This document shows, piece by piece, positions 44,750 through 53,462 of a stretch of DNA of 64,000 bases. A program made the position numbers and the translations under genes. The first letter of the stretch is position 1. Each line of letters begins with the position of its first letter. Under the pieces are notes generated by a model. It made no database searches. It had not been told where the DNA came from and was given only the letters and a program-made list of their open reading frames with translations. Location: positions 1-64,000 of the forward strand of contig NZ_JAHLKR010000003.1 of NCBI RefSeq assembly GCF_021991875.1, in the 5' to 3' direction. The DNA comes from Mycetohabitans sp. B8 (GTDB lineage Bacteria; Pseudomonadota; Gammaproteobacteria; Burkholderiales; Burkholderiaceae).

Positions 44750-44918
44750 TCGGCATAAAAAGTGTTTTGTCTTGTTGTGGACGATGACCATAACGCAGTG
44801 CTTCGTATCACGACGGATCATCTCGTATTTTGTGACACAATTGATGGGCGTTGGTCACTATAATTCTGGTCCGCCAACGCCACCCGCATAAGCAACGCAT
44901 TTAATCGCACAGCATTTT

Positions 44919-45638
44919 ATGAGATCACCGATCACGCACGCTATATTTTTGGTTTTGTTGTTTAGCAGTTCTTCCGAAATATTCGCCAATCCAGCCAATC
45001 AGGGACACCAAGAAAAACAGATTATTATAACTGGAAAGATCAATCCCGGCGCATGTGAAATAGCTGAACTGGCCCCTTCTCGAGTCAACCTTGGCACCCT
45101 GGATTCACTTCATCTGGAGAGAAACGCAGTGACGCGGTTGGAGTCGCACGATGTCAAAATCGGTATCCAATGCACCGCGCCTACATCGATAGTGATTCGA
45201 TCGAGCGATGACATGGGTGTGATCAATCCGTTCGCGACAGGCGGTGTGCTACTGGACACAGTAGCGGCCCCTCTAATCGAAAGACTTGAATTTCTAAGAG
45301 GTACGCTCGCTTCCAATGGCAAAGCGATTGGCGTATACGCAATCGAGTTGCATGATATGCGTTACGCGAACGAACGGGATGAAGGCGATGCGGAACCTTT
45401 GGGAAGAAAAAAGGGGATGGAACAGTGGGAAGCGCTCGCTAGCGGTACGGACGAGGTTCGACTACTTAATGGCTCATTCGATGAGTTAACATGGTCGTCG
45501 GACGGGATGAGTCCTGCCAATGGCATGCGTTTCGACGCGACGCTGAAAATCGTGCCTTACATTATACCAACCAGTCATTTGAATCTTACCGAGAGTATCG
45601 AATTTGAGGGCAAATCTACTATTACGCTAACGTATTAG
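44919..45638 (+). CDS. DUF1120-type fimbrial subunit
   Basis: The 239-residue product has a signal peptide (about 1-23), then the pilin-like pattern of Burkholderia DUF1120 proteins: TGKINPGACEIAEL and VKIGIQCTAPTSIVI, whose cysteines should form the subunit disulfide. The ending STITLTY resembles the donor strand/terminal strand of chaperone-usher pilins. The coding DNA is visibly AT-richer than the surroundings. It begins a three-gene operon with chaperone and usher. Whether it is the shaft or tip subunit is open, since no other pilin is present. Confidence 0.72.
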   Translation: MRSPITHAIFLVLLFSSSSEIFANPANQGHQEKQIIITGKINPGACEIAELAPSRVNLGTLDSLHLERNAVTRLESHDVKIGIQCTAPTSIVIRSSDDMGVINPFATGGVLLDTVAAPLIERLEFLRGTLASNGKAIGVYAIELHDMRYANERDEGDAEPLGRKKGMEQWEALASGTDEVRLLNGSFDELTWSSDGMSPANGMRFDATLKIVPYIIPTSHLNLTESIEFEGKSTITLTY

Positions 45639-45651
45639 CCTGTATCAAGCA

Positions 45652-46395
45652 GTGTTGTTTAGACGGAATTTCAAATTGAACGTACTGAAGTATTGGCGCG
45701 CGGGAGTCTGCGCGATCCAGGCGCTTGCATGTGCCTATCTCGGAATGGGGCCGCACTATGCCGCCGCAGTCGGTGTCGTGCCGGAAACATCCGCTGTACT
45801 GATTGACGAAAACAGCGGCGAGGCGGCGATCAAAGTGCGCAACGCCGATGCTCATCCAATTATCTTGCACACGGCCATCATTGATACAAAAGAGGATACT
45901 GACAAGCTAATCGTGGCCACGCCTTTGGCGGCCAGGCTTGAGCCGGGTGAGTCCCAGTTGGTTCGCTTCATGTTGATCAACAAGGAGCCGCTAAAACGCG
46001 AGCGGATGAAGCGGGTCGTATTCGAGGGACTGCCGCCCAATCTATCCAGCCAGAATGCGGTCGATTTGATCGTGCGGCAAGACCTTCCAGTCATTGTCAA
46101 GCCAGCCGCGTTGCCCATGGACAAGGAGCCGTGGAAACGATTGACGGCACAGGTGCGGAACGGCGTGGTCACTTTATCGAACCCGTCCGACTATGTCGTA
46201 CGGCTGGAACAGCGTGCCCAGATTCTGCCGCAAAAGACCGCGGTTACATTATCCCGTCGCTATATTCTGCCCGGTGAACAGATCCGGGTCGGGGACGTGG
46301 GCCAAGCTGGCGCCACGACGATTCGATTATTCCCGATGACACGCTACGGCTATACTGCCCGTGCATATGATCTGCAAGTAACGGCTTCGCACTAA
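45652..46395 (+). CDS. fimbrial periplasmic chaperone
   Basis: The 247-residue protein is a PapD-like chaperone that holds pilin subunits in the periplasm. It has a signal segment (about 15-36), then the beta-sandwich: VPETSAVLIDENSGEAAIKVRN, RLEPGESQLVRFML, and the family's basic cleft region RVVFEGLPP. The C-terminal domain follows from about 145. No ATG lies near the start; GTG at 45652 is taken. It is 13 bases after the pilin gene, so co-transcribed. Confidence 0.82.
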   Translation: MLFRRNFKLNVLKYWRAGVCAIQALACAYLGMGPHYAAAVGVVPETSAVLIDENSGEAAIKVRNADAHPIILHTAIIDTKEDTDKLIVATPLAARLEPGESQLVRFMLINKEPLKRERMKRVVFEGLPPNLSSQNAVDLIVRQDLPVIVKPAALPMDKEPWKRLTAQVRNGVVTLSNPSDYVVRLEQRAQILPQKTAVTLSRRYILPGEQIRVGDVGQAGATTIRLFPMTRYGYTARAYDLQVTASH

Positions 46396-46414
46396 GCTTG
46401 GGCGGGAACCCATC

Positions 46415-48868
46415 GTGCAGCACCGCAACACCGTCTCAGGGCACGCTTGGCCGGGTGTGCGATGCGCCCCCGCTGTATTGCTGTGTGCCGGCATCATGAG
46501 CGCGAGCGCCGCTGCTTGGGCCACCGGGACTGAAGTCAAATTTGATCTGGATCGGCTGCGCGCTCGCGGTCTGCCGGTGGAACTCGCGAATTACTATGAG
46601 CGTGGCGCCCACTTCGATCCCGGTTACAACCGCGTATCGCTTTCGGTAAACGGTTCGTCACGAGGAGAAGTCGACGCATATTTTAAGCCAGACGGCAGCC
46701 TGTGCGTGACGCGTGAACTGCTCGAGCGCGCCGGCTTGAATGTTCCCGAGCGTTTAGCGAGCACGGCCGACGTGAGTTCCAGCTCCGGGGCGTCCCGTTC
46801 GTCACCGTGCATCGACTATCAAGCTGCGTTCCCGCAGACGTTGATAAAACTGATTCCACATGCTTCCCGCATCGAGTTGATTGTGCCGCCGCAGGCGGTT
46901 CGTCGTAGAGCACGCGTACCGAAGCAGTTCGATGACGGCGGTGTCGCAGGCCTGCTCAATTACGACGCTTATCTATCTCAATGGCGTCACCCGGCCGGGG
47001 CAAGCCGCAACTTCAATGTGCGCTCGGAGGGCGGCTTCAATGCCTATGGTTGGATCGTGAGGTCGCATCAGTCGCTACGCGAATCGCGGCGCCGCCGATA
47101 CGTGTTCCACGATAGAGCGTATGCGCAACGAACGTTGCCGAATATGCAAAAGACGCTGCAAGTTGGCCAAATCCTCGTGTCAAACGGGGTGATCGGCGGT
47201 ATCCCGCTCGATGGCCTACAGCTCACACCGGACACCGCGTTGCTTCGCACGCGGTTGCGTGCACCCCGTGTGGAAGGCATCGCTTCGTCGCAGGCAAGCG
47301 TCGTGATTCGACAAGCGGGTCGCCAGGTTTATTCAACGATCGTTCCACCCGGTCCGTTTGTGATAGACGACGTGGAACTGTACAGCGATATGTCCGACTT
47401 GACCGTGACGGTCATCGAGGAAGACGGATCTCGGCGCGAGTTCGTTGTGCCCGTTACGCCGCTTGGCGCGGGAGCCACGGTCGATGCACCCGGATTTTCG
47501 TTGGCGCTAGGCAATTTCAACAGCCGCGCGACAGCATTTCCTGGGGCCGTGCTGACAGGCTCAGGCTCGCTGGGCCCGGCTACCAGCGCGGCAGCCGCCG
47601 CAGTCGTGGCACACTATTACCAGGCCGTGGGAGCGGCGCTGACTATCTTGCCACGGCGTGGCTCGACGCTTGCGACGCGACTGCTCGCCTCACGGCATTT
47701 ACTGGGAGCCGCTTCCGGCATTCGTGCCAGCATACGCGTGAGCAGCCGCCTAGGCCGCGACTTTTCCGCCAGTGTATCCGCTGGTGCCCGCAGTGCGGGC
47801 TTTCGCCATCTCTTTGATTCGAGGGCGAACAGCCGGCGATGCAGTACGATGGACTATTCGGTCCAGTTGAACTATGCGGCCCCCTATGGATCGGTCGGCC
47901 TTGGATACGGACAGTCATTTGCTGCCGGCAGCACGACGGGGCGCTACGTGAACGGCGCGATCTCAATGCAGGCGGCCGGCGTGTCAGTCGGGCTCATAGC
48001 ACGATGCGATTCATCCCGTTTCGGCAAGACACGCACTTCGACATACCTGAACGTCAGTGTTCCACTGGGCCGCACAGGCATTCGCGCACACGGGTCGCTG
48101 ACAGACTCGGTGCTCCGAAGCGGCATTCGGATGAACCATTCGCTGGGCAGCAGAACGCACTATAGCGGGTCATTTCAACGCGACCATGCGCGCGGCGACA
48201 CGTCGGCCGACGTGGACGTGAGTCATGGCAACCGTTTTGCACGTATGTCGGCCAGTGTGTTGCGTTCGTCACGGACATTATCTTATTCGGCGGCATTGAG
48301 CGGCTCATTGGCGGTGCACCGCGACGGGTTCGGATTCTCTCCTTACCGGATCGGCGATACATTCGGCGTTGTATCGACATCCGGCGTGCCCGGCGTAACG
48401 ATTTTCACGCGGGCGGGGGCCGTGGAGACGGATCGCACTGGCCACGCGATATTGCCGTCACTACCCGCCTACGCGGCCTCGCCCGTCGAGATTGCGACAC
48501 ACAGCTTGCCGCGCAACGCCGATGTGGACAATGGCTATAGGGCCGTACAGCCCGCACGAGGTTCAGTGCAAAAAGTCCGATTCAACGTAACGACGGTACG
48601 CCGTGTGCTGCTGGAGGTATCCACGCAGGGCGGCTCGACGCTCCAGCGCGGCACGCCCGTGTTGGATGGCACGGGCAATATGGTTGCCACCGTACTGGAC
48701 GATCGGCAAGTGTTCCTGTCACGTGCGACACCCAATGAACCCTTGACCGTCCAACTCGCGGATGGTGGACGTTGCCAGCTCACCTACACGTTACCCGACG
48801 CGCCGGATTCCGGGCGCACGTTCGAGCGTGTGTCGGCGCACTGTATACCCGTCCCGGCGGACCGGTAA
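46415..48868 (+). CDS. outer-membrane fimbrial usher
   Basis: The 817-residue product fits the FimD/PapC usher family: signal peptide (about 1-37), N-terminal chaperone-binding domain (about 40-160, FDLDRLRARGLPVELANYYERG), a 24-strand barrel with plug (about 165-700, including GQILVSNGVIGGIPLDGLQL and GPFVIDDVELYSDMSDLTVTV), and C-terminal domains ending in a cysteine pair (GGRCQLTYTL and SAHC). The start is GTG. No subunit, adhesin or regulator follows, so the operon is the minimal pilin-chaperone-usher set. Confidence 0.88.
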   Translation: MQHRNTVSGHAWPGVRCAPAVLLCAGIMSASAAAWATGTEVKFDLDRLRARGLPVELANYYERGAHFDPGYNRVSLSVNGSSRGEVDAYFKPDGSLCVTRELLERAGLNVPERLASTADVSSSSGASRSSPCIDYQAAFPQTLIKLIPHASRIELIVPPQAVRRRARVPKQFDDGGVAGLLNYDAYLSQWRHPAGASRNFNVRSEGGFNAYGWIVRSHQSLRESRRRRYVFHDRAYAQRTLPNMQKTLQVGQILVSNGVIGGIPLDGLQLTPDTALLRTRLRAPRVEGIASSQASVVIRQAGRQVYSTIVPPGPFVIDDVELYSDMSDLTVTVIEEDGSRREFVVPVTPLGAGATVDAPGFSLALGNFNSRATAFPGAVLTGSGSLGPATSAAAAAVVAHYYQAVGAALTILPRRGSTLATRLLASRHLLGAASGIRASIRVSSRLGRDFSASVSAGARSAGFRHLFDSRANSRRCSTMDYSVQLNYAAPYGSVGLGYGQSFAAGSTTGRYVNGAISMQAAGVSVGLIARCDSSRFGKTRTSTYLNVSVPLGRTGIRAHGSLTDSVLRSGIRMNHSLGSRTHYSGSFQRDHARGDTSADVDVSHGNRFARMSASVLRSSRTLSYSAALSGSLAVHRDGFGFSPYRIGDTFGVVSTSGVPGVTIFTRAGAVETDRTGHAILPSLPAYAASPVEIATHSLPRNADVDNGYRAVQPARGSVQKVRFNVTTVRRVLLEVSTQGGSTLQRGTPVLDGTGNMVATVLDDRQVFLSRATPNEPLTVQLADGGRCQLTYTLPDAPDSGRTFERVSAHCIPVPADR

Positions 48869-48877
48869 CGGTCCGCC
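48856..48877 (+). terminator. fimbrial operon terminator
   Basis: A perfect 9-base-pair stem GGCGGACCG with loop GTAA overlaps the usher stop codon and is followed by TTCATTTTCTTTATTTATA. It ends the fimbrial transcript. Confidence 0.75.
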
Positions 48878-49356
48878 TTCATTTTCTTTATTTATATGTA
48901 TACGTCTGTAATGGTAGTTAACAAGGATCGCGTCGCGCTGTGGATAACTGCAAAAATGCTTTAGCGGATCAATACGATACTGTTGTGATAATGCTATGCA
49001 GGATCATAGGATAGTGCGGGCAACAGTGGGATAACGTGTCCGTGGTCCTATGCCGTCAATGAGTTATCCAGATTTTACGCAACGGCTGTGCATCCGGCTA
49101 TCCAGAGGTTGTCCAACGCCATGAGTGGATAACTGTCCAGCATGGGTGCCGGTCGGCTGCGCTGGAGGTGGACCGCGCAGCGGCCCGGACGGCTAAGCAG
49201 ACAAGGGCGACGACGCGCGCTAATGGACGGCGCTGGGCGAGCACGCTACTCTCCCTATAATGGCAGTTCGTATGCACTGGTTGACGCAGATCTTCGCAGC
49301 GGTTACGCGGTTGGCTGCACGACCGTACGCCCTCACCACGTCAATGGAGGCCTGAT
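48878..49356. other. spacer with DnaA-box-like 9-mers
   Basis: About 480 noncoding bases. They hold TGTGGATAA (48939-48947, the perfect complement of TTATCCACA), TTATCCAGA (49064-49072), CTATCCAGA (49098-49106) and AGTGGATAA (49124-49132), plus weaker GGGATAACG and TTGTCCAAC. This resembles a DnaA-binding cluster, but neither dnaA nor repA is near. The peroxiredoxin promoter should be at the right end. Confidence 0.5.
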
Positions 49357-50010
49357 ATGTCGATTCGCATAGGCGACGCAGCACCCGATTTCACCGCCGA
49401 CACCACGCAAGGTCAGATTCGGTTCCACGAATGGATCGACGACCAGTGGGCGATTCTGTTCTCACACCCGAAGGATTTCACACCGGTGTGCACGACCGAG
49501 TTGGGCTACGTTGCGCGGCTGAAACCCGAATTTGACAAGCGCAACACGAAGGTGATTGGCCTGTCGATCGATCCGGTCAGCGACCACAAGCGTTGGGTGG
49601 GGGACATCGCCGAGACACAAGGCTATCCGATCAACTATCCATTGATCGGCGATGACAACCTGAGCGTCGCGAAGTTATACGACATGATTCACCCCAATGC
49701 GAGCGCCGGACCGCGCAATGCGAACGACAACGCGACCGTGCGCGCGGTGTTCATCATCGGTCCGGACAAGAAAATCAAGGCCACGTTCACCTATCCGATG
49801 AGCGCGGGGCGCAACTTTGACGAAATACTGCGCTTACTCGATGCGTTGCAACTGAACGCGAAGCATGCTGTGGCGACGCCAGTCAACTGGAAGCCGGGCG
49901 ACGACGTAATCATCCCGACGTCGGTATCCGACGAAGAAGCGAAGAAAAAGTATCCGGAAGGCTTCAAGACGCTCAAGCCGTACTTGCGCACCGTTGCGCA
50001 GCCGAAGTAA
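49357..50010 (+). CDS. 1-Cys peroxiredoxin (Prx6 type)
   Basis: The 217-residue protein reduces hydrogen peroxide and alkyl hydroperoxides. The peroxidatic cysteine is C45 in FTPVCTTELG, with the family's PxxxTxxC arrangement. Length and the extended C-terminal domain (PGDDVIIPTSVSDEEAKKKYPEGF) place it in the Prx6 (LsfA-like) group, which works with one cysteine and an external thiol. The ATG start follows a GGAGG site. The first small RNA lies about 85 bases downstream. Confidence 0.92.
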   Translation: MSIRIGDAAPDFTADTTQGQIRFHEWIDDQWAILFSHPKDFTPVCTTELGYVARLKPEFDKRNTKVIGLSIDPVSDHKRWVGDIAETQGYPINYPLIGDDNLSVAKLYDMIHPNASAGPRNANDNATVRAVFIIGPDKKIKATFTYPMSAGRNFDEILRLLDALQLNAKHAVATPVNWKPGDDVIIPTSVSDEEAKKKYPEGFKTLKPYLRTVAQPK

Positions 50011-50060
50011 CCTAGACGGGTGGCCTTTCATCCGAACCGTTGCAAAGGCGCACAGGGGGT

Positions 50061-50090
50061 TTGCGTTTTGGGAGGATCAGGGTTTATACT
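50061..50090 (+). promoter_or_regulatory. sigma70-type promoter of sRNA copy 1
   Basis: TTGCGT (50061-50066) and TATACT (50085-50090), 18 bases apart, precede the first copy of the repeated element by about seven bases. Confidence 0.6.
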
Positions 50091-50096
50091 TAGAAC

Positions 50097-50155
50097 CGTC
50101 TCCTCCATGTCTCCTCCGATATGGATTCAGCCCGCCGCATTGGCGGGCTTTTTTT
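50097..50155 (+). ncRNA. small RNA candidate with anti-SD motifs, copy 1
   Basis: A 58-base element with its own promoter and an intrinsic terminator (7-base-pair stem 50130-50136/50142-50148, then seven T). Two TCTCCTCC motifs complementary to Shine-Dalgarno sequences are present: one unpaired near the 5' end, one in the loop of a small hairpin with CCAT/ATGG closing pairs. A second copy lies 1.07 kb downstream. The layout resembles abundant C-rich-loop sRNAs of proteobacteria that base-pair with ribosome binding sites. The terminator also closes the peroxiredoxin transcript. Confidence 0.7.
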
Positions 50156-50191
50156 CATCCTCGTATTATTCGACCCTAATAAGAGAACGCT

Positions 50192-50839
50192 GTGACACTC
50201 CATACGTGGTGGCTTTTCGTGGCAACCGTGTTTGTTGTATCGGCCATTCCGGGGCCGAACATGCTGTTGATGATGTCCAGCGGCGCGCGGCACGGCTTGC
50301 GCCGAAGCAGTTGGACGATGGCCGGCTGCTTGTCGGCGCTGGTGCTGATGCTGTCCATCTCGGCCGCTGGATTGGGGGTATGTTTGCAAGCTTGGCCGGC
50401 GATGTTCAACGCATTGCGCGTGGCAGGCGCTACTTACTTAGTGTACCTAGGGATCAAGGCGTGGCGCGCGCCAGTAGAGGCGCCGCCGCACGGTGCGGCC
50501 GATACGCGACCGCTTGAGCGTGATGCGGCGCATTATGTTACGCGCTTTGCGATGTTTCGCACGGGCTTTCTGGTGGGCGCGAGCAATCCGAAGGCCATAC
50601 TTTTCGCTGCCGCACTGTTGCCGCAGTTCATGAACGCCGCTGTGCCGACGTGGCAGCAGTTCAGCGTGCTGGTGCCGACGTTCGCGGTCATCGAGGTGGG
50701 TTGGTACGTGGTCTACGCCGGATGCGGCTCGCGGATCGGAGAACGCCTTCGCAGCCGTAGCATGGCGAAGGCGTTCAATCGGCTCACCGGCGGCGCATTC
50801 GTCGGCTTTGGCGCGCTGATGGTGCTGGTGCGGCACTGA
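50192..50839 (+). CDS. LysE/RhtB-family amino-acid exporter
   Basis: The 215-residue protein is an inner-membrane exporter of the LysE/RhtB family. It shows about six hydrophobic segments. FVVSAIPGPNMLLMMSSGARHG (about 13-34) is the family's first-helix signature and FRTGFLVGASNPKAILFAAALLPQF (about 120-144) the second. The start is GTG. The gene is flanked on both sides by copies of the same small RNA. The exported amino acid is unknown. Confidence 0.86.
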   Translation: MTLHTWWLFVATVFVVSAIPGPNMLLMMSSGARHGLRRSSWTMAGCLSALVLMLSISAAGLGVCLQAWPAMFNALRVAGATYLVYLGIKAWRAPVEAPPHGAADTRPLERDAAHYVTRFAMFRTGFLVGASNPKAILFAAALLPQFMNAAVPTWQQFSVLVPTFAVIEVGWYVVYAGCGSRIGERLRSRSMAKAFNRLTGGAFVGFGALMVLVRH

Positions 50840-51128
50840 ACGCCGGTTCAGTATGTGAAGTACGGGCCACTGCCCTAGCGATGCGTGGGCTGGCGCCGCG
50901 AGATCGGCCGACAGCATCGCGGCCGCAATGGGGCGCGCCAACGCGCAATCAGTGATTGATTTCGCTTTTTTCTTGCAGTCGGGGACGTGTGCATTGGGTG
51001 CCGGAAATCGGCAATGCGCGAGACGTCGTGAACGCATGGGTGCTTAGAAAGGAATGGATCGGCGCGGCGTAGGAGTGTTGTGAATTTGCAACATTTCGCA
51101 GGAAAGCTCGGTTGCGGGCAGAAGTATG

Positions 51129-51157
51129 TTGCAATGCACCAAACAACTTGCTATAGT
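51129..51157 (+). promoter_or_regulatory. sigma70 promoter of sRNA copy 2
   Basis: TTGCAA (51129-51134) and TATAGT (51152-51157) are separated by exactly 17 bases, about six bases before the second repeat copy. It is stronger than the copy-1 promoter by match to the consensus. Confidence 0.7.
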
Positions 51158-51162
51158 CAAGT

Positions 51163-51220
51163 CGTCTCCTCCATGTCTCCTCTGATATGGATTCAGCCCG
51201 CCGAATGGCGGGTTTTTTTT
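51163..51220 (+). ncRNA. small RNA candidate with anti-SD motifs, copy 2
   Basis: This is nearly identical to copy 1 over its first 40 bases (one C-to-T change turns the second TCTCCTCC into TCTCCTCT). It ends in a terminator with a 6-base-pair stem (CCCGCC 51197-51202 and its complement 51207-51212) followed by eight T. Independent promoter, conserved 5' motif and compensated terminator in both copies support a functional small RNA pair. Confidence 0.72.
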
Positions 51221-51468
51221 ATCGCGCGTCACAGTGGCAGTGAAGCAACTGCGGTGACCCGGCGCGCGTCGCGTGCCAGAATGGATATGTTAGCGTCAGG
51301 CCAGTCAGAAAGAAAAATCGGAACATTACTAAGGCCCTGATATGTCGCGCGGTTGTTTTAGCTGGAATCGACAGGCAGTGGTAACGACTTACAGCACGTA
51401 AAAAGATAAAAAGAGAAAGCAGTGTTATTCAACTCACGTGGTGCAAATCCGCGTGCTGAAATAAAAAA
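51221..51468. other. intergenic, no gene seen
   Basis: About 250 bases between the second small RNA and the argC terminator. It is AT-richer than average (51300-51460). No open frame or RNA gene is recognisable. Confidence 0.4.
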
Positions 51469-51492
51469 GCCGATACGGCTAATTGTATCGGC
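51469..51492 (-). terminator. argC terminator
   Basis: An 8-base-pair stem (GCCGATAC / GTATCGGC) with an eight-base loop is followed on the minus strand by TTTTTTATTTC. It lies about 45 bases past the argC stop. Confidence 0.8.
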
Positions 51493-51537
51493 GTGATGAT
51501 GCAAATGGGGCATGCATGCCCCACGCTGCCCGCAACG

Positions 51538-52485
51538 TCAAGCCGTCAATCCGATCCGTTCGTCTGCGCCGATGGCGAGGTTCATGCACTGCACAGCAGC
51601 GCCGGATGCGCCTTTGCCAAGATTGTCGAGCCGCGCGATCGTCATGATGCGCTCTTCATTGCCAAAGACGAACAGGTCGACGCGATTGGTGCCGTTATTG
51701 GCTTGCACATCAAAAAAGCCATCGTCCAAGTTCTCCGGCGCACCCAATGGCATGACCCGAACAAACGCTTCGCCGGCATAGTGATCGGCCAGCACGGCAT
51801 GAACGTCAGCCGGTGCCACCCGGCGTGCCAATTGCGTCGCGGGAAGGTAGGTCGTAACCGCGAGCCCCTTGTAGAACGCGCCGACGATCGGTGTGAACGC
51901 CGGCATCACCGTTAGCCCGGCATGGACCGTCATTTCCGGCAGGTGTTTGTGCGTTAGCGCGAGCGCGTACGGGCGCGGACTCGACAACGCGGGAGCTGGG
52001 TTGCCCTCGTAGGCCGCGATCAATTTCTTGCCGCCACCACTGTATCCGGTGATCGAATAGGCTGTCGCGACGAAGCTGGCCGGCACGATACCGGCATCGA
52101 CCAGCGGGTGCATGGCCAGCACGAACGCCGACGCATGGCATCCGGGCACCGCAATGCGCTTGCTCGCGCGGATTTTTTCCCGCTGCGCGTGGTTCAGCTC
52201 GGGCAGCCCATACGCCCAGTCCGCTTGTGTGCGGAACGCGGTGCTGGTGTCGATGATGACCACGCGGTCGCTGTCGACCAGCGACACGGACTCGCGCGAT
52301 GCGGTATCCGGCAGGCACAGGAACGTGACGTCGGAGGCGTTAATCAGCCGGCGCCGCTCGTCAGGATCCTTGCGCTTCGCTTCGTCGATACGCAATACCT
52401 CAATGTCGCGCCGTGCCGCGAGGTATTCATTGATCTTCAGCCCCGTTGTGCCGTCCTGTCCGTCGACAAAAACTTTGGTTGTCAT
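51538..52485 (-). CDS. argC: N-acetyl-gamma-glutamyl-phosphate reductase, type 2
   Basis: The 315-residue NADP-dependent enzyme makes N-acetylglutamate semialdehyde in arginine synthesis. It is the shorter type 2 form: [18 protein letters not shown] (about 5-22) is the cofactor loop, and the catalytic cysteine is C116 in [15 protein letters not shown] and [14 protein letters not shown] are typical of this subgroup. It lies alone with its own terminator. Confidence 0.92.
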   Translation of the reverse strand: MTTKVFVDGQDGTTGLKINEYLAARRDIEVLRIDEAKRKDPDERRRLINASDVTFLCLPDTASRESVSLVDSDRVVIIDTSTAFRTQADWAYGLPELNHAQREKIRASKRIAVPGCHASAFVLAMHPLVDAGIVPASFVATAYSITGYSGGGKKLIAAYEGNPAPALSSPRPYALALTHKHLPEMTVHAGLTVMPAFTPIVGAFYKGLAVTTYLPATQLARRVAPADVHAVLADHYAGEAFVRVMPLGAPENLDDGFFDVQANNGTNRVDLFVFGNEERIMTIARLDNLGKGASGAAVQCMNLAIGADERIGLTA

Positions 52486-52575
52486 TGCGCGCCCGCCTTG
52501 TACCCCGATACCGTTAAACAGGTATTTTAAGGCCCTAGGCGGGACAGATTCGTGGCGGTTGCGAAAAAAATGCCG

Positions 52576-53217
52576 TTATCGAGTATAGGTCACGATGATC
52601 CGCGCGGTGGCGAGGGCGGCCACCGAGATTTCGTGCTCGAACATTGCGGCAGGACGCCCGCTGGCCAGCCGCAGGTCCTGGGTGCGCAGCGCCCACACGG
52701 TGACGATATAGCGATGCGCTTTGCCGGCCGGCGGACATGGGCCGCCATAGCCGTCATCGCCGAAGTCGTTGCGGGCCTCAATGGCGCCGATTGATTTTAG
52801 GAAGCCCGATCCGCTGGCATTGGCCGGCAATCGATGGACGTTAGCTGGAATGCCGGCGACGGCCCAGTGCCACCAGCCGCGACCTGGTGCATCGGGATCG
52901 AAGACCGTCACCGCAAAGCCCCGGGTGCCGGGCGGCGCGTTACGCCACGACAGGTCTGGGGAGTGGTTGGATCCGCTGCAGCTGCCCTTGTTGTGGATTT
53001 GCGCATGCGGCACGGCCTGGTTGGGGCGCAACGCCGCGCTGTGCAACTCGAACGGGCGGCTCACGCCGCCCGCCGACGTGGGTATGGCGTTGACCGACGC
53101 GTTGTCCGCCTGGGCGAGAGGCTGTGCGACCAGCAGCCACCCGGCCATGGGCAAAGTCTGCCACGCGCGGACATGCGAACGACGGGATGCTCGAGGCTGC
53201 TGGCGACGCGGGCGCAT
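52576..53217 (-). CDS. YbhB/YbcL (PEBP) family exported protein
   Basis: The 213-residue product has an N-terminal basic region and a hydrophobic segment (about 22-37, LPMAGWLLVAQPLAQA) consistent with a signal peptide, then the phosphatidylethanolamine-binding-protein fold: SHSPDLSW-like motif (NHSPDLSWRNAPPGTRGFAVTVFDPDAP), WWHWAVAGIPA and PCPPAGKAHRYIVTVWAL. The family is of uncertain role in bacteria. An AGGAGG precedes ATG 53217. Upstream frame extension is not supported. Confidence 0.84.
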   Translation of the reverse strand: MRPRRQQPRASRRSHVRAWQTLPMAGWLLVAQPLAQADNASVNAIPTSAGGVSRPFELHSAALRPNQAVPHAQIHNKGSCSGSNHSPDLSWRNAPPGTRGFAVTVFDPDAPGRGWWHWAVAGIPANVHRLPANASGSGFLKSIGAIEARNDFGDDGYGGPCPPAGKAHRYIVTVWALRTQDLRLASGRPAAMFEHEISVAALATARIIVTYTR

Positions 53218-53395
53218 GGGCCGGAAACCTCCTGTCCTTGACGCAACGTTGTTGTAACGAACAGTCAGGCACAGCGCGCTTGGTGCCGATCGGCCGGAGC
53301 GGGACCGGGGCAGCGCCGGCAAACACGCAGGTAGTCTATCATCCGGATCCGTTTGCAAGGTAGCCGCGGCGTCGGCGACCGAGGTCGAAGGCCTT

Positions 53396-53441
53396 CCAGA
53401 TGCGACAAAGCCGCCCGTGAGGGCGGCTTTGTCGCATCTGG
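53396..53441 (-). terminator. pyrE terminator
   Basis: A 21-base-pair perfect stem (CCAGATGCGACAAAGCCGCC… and its complement) with loop GTGA lies about 20 bases past the pyrE stop. There is no long T run, so it may act by strong hairpin or as a bidirectional barrier. Confidence 0.75.
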
Positions 53442-53462
53442 CATCGGCCCCGATGGGTTCCG

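Noticed and set aside
48878-49356. Chromosomal replication origin
   Set aside because: DnaA-like boxes exist, but dnaA, dnaN, rpmH, parAB or repA are not nearby and no AT-rich unwinding element stands out.
53396-53441. Long hairpin as an IS end or attachment site
   Set aside because: The position just after pyrE and the symmetrical, GC-rich stem with tetraloop GTGA fit a terminator; no target duplication or IS gene is nearby.
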